Positions 5,500 to 9,824 of a stretch of DNA of 9,824 bases are shown here, piece by piece. Source of the DNA: an uncultured Rhodovulum sp. GTDB taxonomy: Bacteria > Pseudomonadota > Alphaproteobacteria > Rhodobacterales > Rhodobacteraceae. Where the stretch lies: the NCBI GenBank assembly GCA_946221765.1, contig CAMIMK010000094.1:1-9824 (forward strand). Reading direction: 5' to 3'. The translations under genes were made by a program, and so were the position numbers. A model generated the notes under the pieces. That model was not told the DNA's origin and did no database searches. It saw only the letters and a program-made list of their open reading frames with translations. How positions within the stretch are numbered: position 1 is the first letter of the stretch; the number at the start of each line of letters is the position of its first letter.

Positions 5500-6284
5500 G
5501 GCGTGAACTCCGCGAGCACCGGGGCATGGTCGCTCGGCCCCTCCCAGCCGCGGACCCTGCGCAGGATCCGGCTGCCGCCGGAGCGTTCCGCGAGATCCGG
5601 CGTCGCCCAGACATGGTCGAGCCGCCGGCCCTTGTCGGCCGCGTCCCAGTCGGGCGAGCGATAGGACCACCAGCTGTAGAGCCGCCCGTCCGGCAGGTCC
5701 TTGCGGGTCACGTCGACCCAGGCCCCGGCCGCCTGCATCTCCCCGAAGGCCGCGACCTCCACCGGCGTGTGCGAGACGATCTTCAGGAGCGCCTTGTGGT
5801 TCCAGACGTCATCCTCGCGCGGGGCGACGTTGAGGTCGCCGACCAGGATCGCCCGGTGCGGCTGCTCGGCCGCGAACCAGGCGCGCATCTCCTCCATGAA
5901 GGCGAGCTTGTGCGCGAATTTCGGATTGGCGACCGGGTCGGGGACATCACCGCCCGCGGGCAGGTAGACGTTGTGGAGAAGCACATCCCCCGGCAGGCGC
6001 GCGGTGACATGCCGGGCATCGCCGCGCGCGCAGAAGTTGCGGTCGCCCGCATCCTCGATCGGCAGGCGCGAGAGGATCGCCACGCCGTTGTAGCCCTTCT
6101 GGCCACGGGTGACGGCATGGCCGTAGCCGAGGGCCGCCAGCGGTTCCAGCGGCAGCTTCTCCACGGGCGTCTTGGTCTCCTGGAGGCAGAGGACGTCGGG
6201 CGCCTCCTCCTTCAGGAAGCGCACCACCAGCTCGAGCCGGTGGCGCAGCGAATTGATGTTCCAGGTTGCGATGGTGAGGGTCAT
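5496..6284 (-). CDS. xthA: Exonuclease III / AP endonuclease family protein
   Basis: A 262-residue member of the ExoIII branch of the endonuclease/exonuclease/phosphatase superfamily, cleaving DNA at abasic sites in base excision repair with a divalent metal. Catalytic and metal-binding motifs are all present: TWNINSLR (Asn9), LQETK (Glu36), NVYLPAGGD (Tyr107), GDLNVAP (Asp150, Asn152), a YSWWSYR segment, RLDHVWA (Asp223) and SDHAPV (Asp252, His253). Length agrees with E. coli ExoIII (about 268). ATG 6284 begins the conserved first strand; only a weak GGTGG lies upstream. The stop overlaps the GTG start of the crotonase gene, so the two are probably one operon despite unrelated functions. Strict assignment as xthA rather than a paralogue is likely but not proven. 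Confidence 0.93.
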   Translation of the reverse strand: MTLTIATWNINSLRHRLELVVRFLKEEAPDVLCLQETKTPVEKLPLEPLAALGYGHAVTRGQKGYNGVAILSRLPIEDAGDRNFCARGDARHVTARLPGDVLLHNVYLPAGGDVPDPVANPKFAHKLAFMEEMRAWFAAEQPHRAILVGDLNVAPREDDVWNHKALLKIVSHTPVEVAAFGEMQAAGAWVDVTRKDLPDGRLYSWWSYRSPDWDAADKGRRLDHVWATPDLAERSGGSRILRRVRGWEGPSDHAPVLAEFTP

Positions 6285-6309
6285 GCCACCGGGCTATCCG
6301 GCCCGACGC

Positions 6310-6340
6310 ATGATCTCAAGCCCCGCCGCGCGGGGATCAT
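6310..6340 (-). terminator. Stem-loop after the TonB receptor remnant
   Basis: CCCCGC (6321-6326), three bases, GCGGGG (6330-6335) form a GC-rich hairpin, extended by ATGAT (6310-6314) pairing with ATCAT (6336-6340) across a one-sided 6-base bulge. It begins at the last base of the receptor remnant stop codon and lies 26 bp upstream of xthA, in the position of a terminator for the lost receptor gene. There is no clear U-run. Confidence 0.4.
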
Positions 6341-6573
6341 CAGAACCGGATGGTCAGCGTCGCCTGGACCTCGCGCGGATCGCTCCGGGTGCAGCCGCCC
6401 CCCGCGTAGCAGATCCCGTAATAGGACTTGTCGAAGAGGTTCGTCGCGTTGAGCGCCGCCTCCAGTTGCCCGCGGCGGTACCGCAGGGCGGCGTCGACCG
6501 TGGTGTGGCCGGGGGTCACGCGGGTGGCGCCGATCACCGCATTCCCGAAGCCCGACATACCCACTCCTGCGCT
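6340..6573 (-). pseudogene. 3' remnant of a TonB-dependent siderophore receptor gene
   Basis: The last about 60-75 codons of an outer-membrane TonB-dependent receptor survive: VTPGHTTVDAALRY, LNATNLFDKSYYGICYAGG, REVQATLTIRF and stop. These match the final beta-strands of FhuA/FoxA-type ferric-siderophore receptors, including NATNLFDKxY, the cysteine pair in the last extracellular loop and the terminal Phe read by the BAM complex. Intact receptors are about 700 residues, so over 85% is missing. The open frame continues to an ATG at 6672, but that upstream part shows no receptor similarity. Around 6550-6565 another frame reads GYVG, as expected in the RYVGS strand of intact receptors, hinting at small indels next to the break. 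It has no signal peptide or plug and cannot make a functional barrel. Confidence 0.75.
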
Positions 6574-6805
6574 CGGCCCATTTCCTGAGTGAAACAATCG
6601 GATAAAGCCGTCAATCCCCTTTTTCGACAGGACCCCCCGCAGCACCCGGCAGGGCTTGCACCGGAAAAACATCAGCCGGGGACATGCGCCCGGCCACCCC
6701 GGAGCCGTCGCACGGGACTGATACTCCCTGACCAGACCCGTGCCCCCGGGCTCGGGTCATCCGCGGCGTCGCGCGCCCTCGCGGGGCGTCCCCCCGGGCC
6801 GCCAC
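6574..6805. other. Non-coding stretch between receptor remnant and lipoprotein promoter
   Basis: No supportable ORF. The first about 60 bases (to about 6630) are AT-richer than the surroundings and may be debris from the receptor deletion. The rest is GC-rich, with overlapping short inverted repeats: GCACGGG (6710-6716) with CCCGTGC (6737-6743), and GACCCG (6735-6740) with CGGGTC (6753-6758). At this base composition such repeats arise easily by chance, and I assign no function. Confidence 0.5.
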
Positions 6806-6832
6806 TTGCCACCCCCCGGCCCGTGATCTAAT
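6806..6832 (+). promoter_or_regulatory. Probable promoter of the lipoprotein-eamA pair
   Basis: TTGCCA (6806-6811) and TCTAAT (6827-6832) each match the sigma-70 consensus in five of six positions, but the spacer is only 15 bases. A start point near 6839 would give a leader of about 30 nt. The inverted repeat ATCGGGA-TCC-TCCCGAT (6831-6847) begins within the -10 box and is centred on the predicted start point, where a repressor would block transcription. Confidence 0.4.
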
Positions 6833-6838
6833 CGGGAT

Positions 6839-6856
6839 CCTCCCGATACCGGGAGG
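6839..6856 (+). promoter_or_regulatory. Hairpin enclosing part of the lipoprotein ribosome-binding site
   Basis: CCTCCCG (6839-6845) and CGGGAGG (6850-6856) are perfect complements with a 4-nt loop ATAC. The right arm overlaps the Shine-Dalgarno region GGGAGGGAG (6851-6859) before the ATG at 6869. The left arm is shared with the upstream repeat ATCGGGA/TCCCGAT (6831-6847), so the two pairings exclude each other. An unpaired GGGAG at 6855-6859 is partly left outside the stem. Confidence 0.45.
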
Positions 6857-6868
6857 GAGACGGGTCCG

Positions 6869-7018
6869 ATGCGGCACCACGCGTCCGGGCAGCCGCGGCG
6901 ATACCGCGGCGCGGCCCTGCTTTTTATCGCCGCGCTTCTCGGCCTGCCGGGCGGCTGCGGTCTCAAGTCCGCGCCGGAGCCGCCCCCGGGGGCTGTCGCG
7001 CCCCATCCCTTCCCCTGA
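6869..7018 (+). CDS. Small LptM-like lipoprotein
   Basis: A 49-codon ORF, too short for usual ORF calling. It encodes a basic N-terminus (QPRRYRG), a hydrophobic helix ALLFIAALLGL (16-26) and a lipobox-like PGGC with Cys30, then GLKSAPEPPPG and a proline-rich tail ending HPFP. The CGLK sequence after the lipidated cysteine followed by prolines is the hallmark of LptM (YifL), a small outer-membrane lipoprotein that helps LptD/LptE assembly for lipopolysaccharide export. Two deviations: Pro instead of Leu at -3 of the lipobox, and SAP instead of the typical GPL after CGLK. GGGAG nine bases before ATG supports the start. In alphaproteobacteria LptM-like genes usually sit between argH and lysA (recalled), but here the gene precedes eamA by 19 bp and is likely co-transcribed. 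A generic small lipoprotein is the alternative. Confidence 0.7.
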   Translation: MRHHASGQPRRYRGAALLFIAALLGLPGGCGLKSAPEPPPGAVAPHPFP

Positions 7019-7037
7019 CCCTGCCCGAGAGCGTCCG

Positions 7038-7931
7038 GTGCCCTTCGGCCATATCCTGCTCCTCACCTTCGTCGCCGCGCTCTGGGGCGTGAATTTCGTC
7101 GTCATCCGCATCGGGCTCGATCATTTCCCGCCGCTCCTCTTCACGGCGCTGCGCTTTGCGTGCGCTGCCCTGCCCCTCGCGTTTTTCATCCGGCGGCCGC
7201 CTGTGTCGCTCGGTCTTCTCGCCGCCATCGGCCTCAGCCTCGGAGCGGTGAAATTCTCGCTGCTGTTCCTCGGGATGGAGGCGGGGCTGCCCCCCGGCAT
7301 CGCCTCGCTGGTCCTGCAGGCGCAGGCCTTCTTCACCGTGCTGTTCGCGGCCCTCATCCTCGGCGAGCGTCCCGGCTGGCTGCAACTCGCGGGCATCGCT
7401 CTCGCCCTGGCCGGCGTCGCCCTGATCGCCACGACCATCGACGGCAGCCTGACCGTGAGCGGCCTCGCGCTCTGCCTCGGGGCGGCGGTCGCCTGGGCGG
7501 TGGCGAACCTCCTGATCCGTCGGGCGGGGCCGGTCGACATGCTCGGCCTCGTGGTCTGGATGAGTCTGGTGCCGCCGCTGCCGCTCCTGATCCTGTCGGC
7601 GCTCTTCGAGGGTGGGCACCGCGACCTCGCCGCCGTCGCCGGCACCGACTGGCAGGGCATCGCCGCGGTGCTCGTCGTCGCCTATGTCGCGACGATCCTC
7701 GGCTTCGGCATCTGGAGCGCGATGATCGCCCGCCACGGTGCCGGAGCGGTGGCGCCCTTCTCGCTCCTCGTGCCGGTCTTCGGCATGTCCTCCGCGGCGC
7801 TCTTTCTCGGCGAACCGGTCGGCCCGGTGCGCCTTGCCGCCGCCGCCCTCATCCTCGCCGGCCTCGCCGTCAACACCCTCGGCAGCCGCCGGGCCGCCGC
7901 CCGGGCCGCGGCTCTCGCCCCCGCCCCCTGA
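7038..7931 (+). CDS. eamA: EamA family exporter, probable O-acetylserine/cysteine exporter
   Basis: A 297-residue inner-membrane transporter of the drug/metabolite superfamily with two EamA repeats (about 5-132 and 141-280) and about ten predicted helices. It resembles E. coli EamA (YdeD) closely: LWGVNFVVIRIGL near the N-terminus, GLPPGIASLVLQAQAFFTVLF (82-102), LGERPGWLQLAGI, YVATILGFGIWSAMIARHGA, and APFSLLVPVFGMSSAALFLGEP. E. coli EamA exports cysteine and O-acetylserine and relieves thiol stress; transferring that substrate range here is inference from these shared stretches. The start is GTG at 7038, with GAGAG six bases upstream and 19 bp after the lipoprotein stop. An Ala-rich C-terminal tail follows the last helix. 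It converges on the glycosyltransferase gene with 3 bp between stops and no terminator. Confidence 0.9.
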   Translation: MPFGHILLLTFVAALWGVNFVVIRIGLDHFPPLLFTALRFACAALPLAFFIRRPPVSLGLLAAIGLSLGAVKFSLLFLGMEAGLPPGIASLVLQAQAFFTVLFAALILGERPGWLQLAGIALALAGVALIATTIDGSLTVSGLALCLGAAVAWAVANLLIRRAGPVDMLGLVVWMSLVPPLPLLILSALFEGGHRDLAAVAGTDWQGIAAVLVVAYVATILGFGIWSAMIARHGAGAVAPFSLLVPVFGMSSAALFLGEPVGPVRLAAAALILAGLAVNTLGSRRAAARAAALAPAP

Positions 7932-7934
7932 GAC

Positions 7935-9824
7935 TCAGCCGAGCAGCCGGGCGATGCGGCCCGGGAAGGCGTCGTAGCCGCAGTTCGCCTCCACCCAGGC
8001 CCGGCCGGCCCGGGCGCGGGCCTCCCAGAACGCCCGGTCCTGCCACAGCCGCTCCACGAGCGGCCACACGCCCGCCGCGTCGGTGTAGAGCGCGGCCGGG
8101 CCGAAAGTCGGCGCGAATTCCGGGGGCAGGATCACCGGCAGCCCCGCCGCCATCGCCTCCATCGGTGCCCGGCCGAATTCCTCGATATAGCCAGGGTCGG
8201 GGAAATGCAGGAAGACATCGAGCCCGGCGAGGAAGGTGCGCGGATCCGAGGCCCCGAAGGGTTCCACCCGCCAGTTGCGCGGCCGCCGGCCGAGCCGGGC
8301 CGTGGCATGTCCGGCCCCGCCGAGAAAGCGCACCGCGCAGGGGCGGTCCACGCAATAGGCCCGGGCGATCTCCCCCGGATCGCGCGGCCATTTCAGGGCA
8401 TCGTCGCGGCCGTGGCGGCCGATCACCGGACGCCCGCCCGCCCCGCCGCGCCAGCGGGCGGCGGCGGGCCAGTCGGCGAGGTCGATCAGCGGGGTCCAGG
8501 TGTCCTCCGCCGGGGCGGGATAGCGTGGATCGCCCGCCATCAATGCCCGCACCCGTGCCGAGATCGGCAGCCACAGCCCCTCGCCCCCGAGCAGCCCGGC
8601 AAGGGTCTCCCGCACCCGGGCCGGGTCATAGGCCCGGGCGGTCCCGCCGAGGTCGCGCTCGGCCATCTGGTTCACCACCACCGCAAGCCGCTCATGCGCG
8701 ATTGCGGGGAAGCGGTCCATCGGCTGGTCGAGGATCGCCGGATAGGTGACGATGACCGCGCGGGCGGCAAGGCTCTCCCCCGGCGCCAGCAGGCGCACGC
8801 CCTCGCGCGCGGCAAAGCGGCGGACGTCCGGATTGAGCACCCGCGTCGGGTCGAGGTCATAGCGCCGGTAGTGCAGCAGCGCGCAGTCGAGGCCGGCCCC
8901 CCGCGCCGCGCGGATCATCGCCAGCGCCGACTGGAAGGCGCCGCCGCGCAGGTTGCAGTCCGCGAGGAAGACGAGATCATGCCGCGCCCCCGCGCCCCGG
9001 TCGGGCCGGATCGACCACGGCGCCGCCACATAGGGCGGCGCGCCCGCCCAGCGCGCCCGCGGCAGGTCGGCATGGGCGACATCGGCCGCCTCGCGGTATT
9101 CGCGCCGGAGCCCGTGGAGCCGCGTCACCGCATCGGTCGGGCCGGCCCGGGTGAGCGACTCCGCCGCATGCCGGCCGAAGGCGAGCGGCACCCCGGGGCG
9201 CACGGGCTGCTGGCGCGGCAGCCCGAGCAGCCGCTCCAGCCGGGCGACATATTCGCGATCACCCGAGATGCGGACGGCATCCCAGACCCCGCAGCGCGCG
9301 ACGATCTCGCGGCGGAACAGGAGCGACGAGAAATTCGGGCCGACGAGATTGGGGCTCGGCTGCCGCGGACCGAAGAAGCGCAGGTCCGCGGTGGCGCGGG
9401 CCCAGTCGGTCAGGTTGAAGGCCGCTCCCCGCCGGCGGAGCTCGGCCATCTGCACCGCGATCCGCTCCGGATGGGCCCAGTCGTCGGCATCCTGCACGGT
9501 GACGAAGGCGCCCGACGCCGCCGCCAGACCGCGGTTGCGCGCCAGATAGGCCCCGCCGTTCACCGGCTGCGCCAGCAGGCGGAAGCGGGGATCGCGCAGG
9601 GCGAAGGCGGCGGCGACCGCGGCGGTGCCGTCGGGGCTCGCATCATCGACGACGATGACCTCCAGCTCGGCCCAGGTCTGGTCGGCGAGGCTCTGGAGCG
9701 AGACGCCGAGGGTCGCCTCGGCGCGGAAGGCGGGGACGATCACGGTGACGAGCGGCCCCGGCACCGACCGCGGCGGCGCCAGACCGCGCAGCGTGCCGAA
9801 GCCCGGCGCCCCCCCGGCCTCCGG
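7935..9824 (-). CDS. Two-domain glycosyltransferase (GT2-like plus GT4-like), 5' end beyond window
   Basis: The frame is open from the window edge to TGA at 7937-7935. An in-frame GTG at 9764 gives 609 residues, but it has no ribosome-binding site and 20 further open codons precede it, so the protein probably starts outside. Numbering from 9764: residues 5-120 are a GT-A domain of family 2 with VTVIVPAFRAEATL, VIVVDDASPDGT (37-47, nucleotide binding), LARNRGLAAASG and the metal-binding QDADDW (91-96). A linker follows. Residues about 262-609 look GT-B-like: DLVFLADCNLRGGAFQSALAM (first Rossmann motif), GRHGRDDALKWP (449-460), and the donor-site acidic motif EEFGRAPMEAMAAGLPVI (528-545) typical of GT4. 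The enzyme probably builds surface polysaccharide or modifies a glycoconjugate, transferring nucleotide-activated sugars at the cytoplasmic side. Donor and acceptor are unknown. No neighbouring polysaccharide genes are visible. Confidence 0.88.
   Translation of the reverse strand, partial: PEAGGAPGFGTLRGLAPPRSVPGPLVTVIVPAFRAEATLGVSLQSLADQTWAELEVIVVDDASPDGTAAVAAAFALRDPRFRLLAQPVNGGAYLARNRGLAAASGAFVTVQDADDWAHPERIAVQMAELRRRGAAFNLTDWARATADLRFFGPRQPSPNLVGPNFSSLLFRREIVARCGVWDAVRISGDREYVARLERLLGLPRQQPVRPGVPLAFGRHAAESLTRAGPTDAVTRLHGLRREYREAADVAHADLPRARWAGAPPYVAAPWSIRPDRGAGARHDLVFLADCNLRGGAFQSALAMIRAARGAGLDCALLHYRRYDLDPTRVLNPDVRRFAAREGVRLLAPGESLAARAVIVTYPAILDQPMDRFPAIAHERLAVVVNQMAERDLGGTARAYDPARVRETLAGLLGGEGLWLPISARVRALMAGDPRYPAPAEDTWTPLIDLADWPAAARWRGGAGGRPVIGRHGRDDALKWPRDPGEIARAYCVDRPCAVRFLGGAGHATARLGRRPRNWRVEPFGASDPRTFLAGLDVFLHFPDPGYIEEFGRAPMEAMAAGLPVILPPEFAPTFGPAALYTDAAGVWPLVERLWQDRAFWEARARAGRAWVEANCGYDAFPGRIARLLG

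Noticed and set aside
5500..5670. Upstream extension of the crotonase gene to an ATG at 5670
   Set aside because: It would lie wholly inside the exonuclease gene, with no family similarity in the added residues.
6710..6758. Overlapping inverted repeats as a structured RNA
   Set aside because: Short stems with long loops in GC-rich non-coding DNA, upstream of the predicted promoter; chance is sufficient.
7928..7938. 11-bp palindrome CTGAGACTCAG containing both convergent stop codons
   Set aside because: One-base centre cannot form a useful hairpin; it follows largely from facing TGA codons.
7160..8749. 529-codon plus-strand open frame across eamA and the glycosyltransferase
   Set aside because: Arg/Pro-rich shadow spanning two convergent real genes; no domain recognised.

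Overview
The window is uniformly GC-rich, bacterial and gene-dense. The gene content (rpmH-rnpA-yidD block, an RsmE tail coupled to a small two-helix protein, crotonase and exonuclease III genes, an EamA exporter, a large glycosyltransferase) points to an alphaproteobacterium, most likely Rhodobacterales. That placement is inferred from protein style and gene neighbourhoods, not from a marker-gene comparison.

Left part (1-1562): the plus strand carries the 3' end of rsmE and a small membrane protein joined by an ATGA overlap. They converge on the minus-strand operon rpmH (L34) - rnpA (RNase P protein) - yidD (membrane insertion factor). rnpA and yidD overlap by GTGA. A good sigma-70-like promoter for rpmH lies at 1628-1656. 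yidC, the usual partner after yidD, is absent, so the operon is cut short here.

Middle part (1563-4752): a divergent control region of about 257 bp holds the rpmH promoter, a perfect 8-bp dyad, and a hairpin that would bury the ribosome-binding site of the next gene. That gene is an orphan membrane sensor histidine kinase (1820-3259). A perfect 14-bp stem-loop (3270-3306) separates it from a convergent gene for an unusual LGFP-repeat protein (3314-4597), which is preceded by an AT-rich leader with its own promoter. This gene is the most foreign-looking and interesting element. Its N-terminal half is LGFP repeats, best known from actinobacterial envelope proteins. Its C-terminal half is an acidic, SDEPY-containing module with a glycine-rich hydrophobic stretch.

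Right part (4753-9824): a minus-strand pair, crotonase-family gene and xthA-like exonuclease, is joined by a GTGA overlap. Next to it lies a 3' remnant of a TonB-dependent siderophore receptor, with a hairpin after its stop. A GC-rich non-coding stretch leads to a plus-strand pair: a 49-residue LptM-like lipoprotein gene, too short for routine ORF calling, and eamA (cysteine/O-acetylserine-type exporter). The leader of this pair contains two overlapping inverted repeats that share one arm. eamA converges, with 3 bp between stop codons, on a large two-domain glycosyltransferase (GT2-like plus GT4-like) whose reading frame is open to the window edge.

No tRNA, rRNA, CRISPR array, intact insertion sequence or replication origin was recognised.
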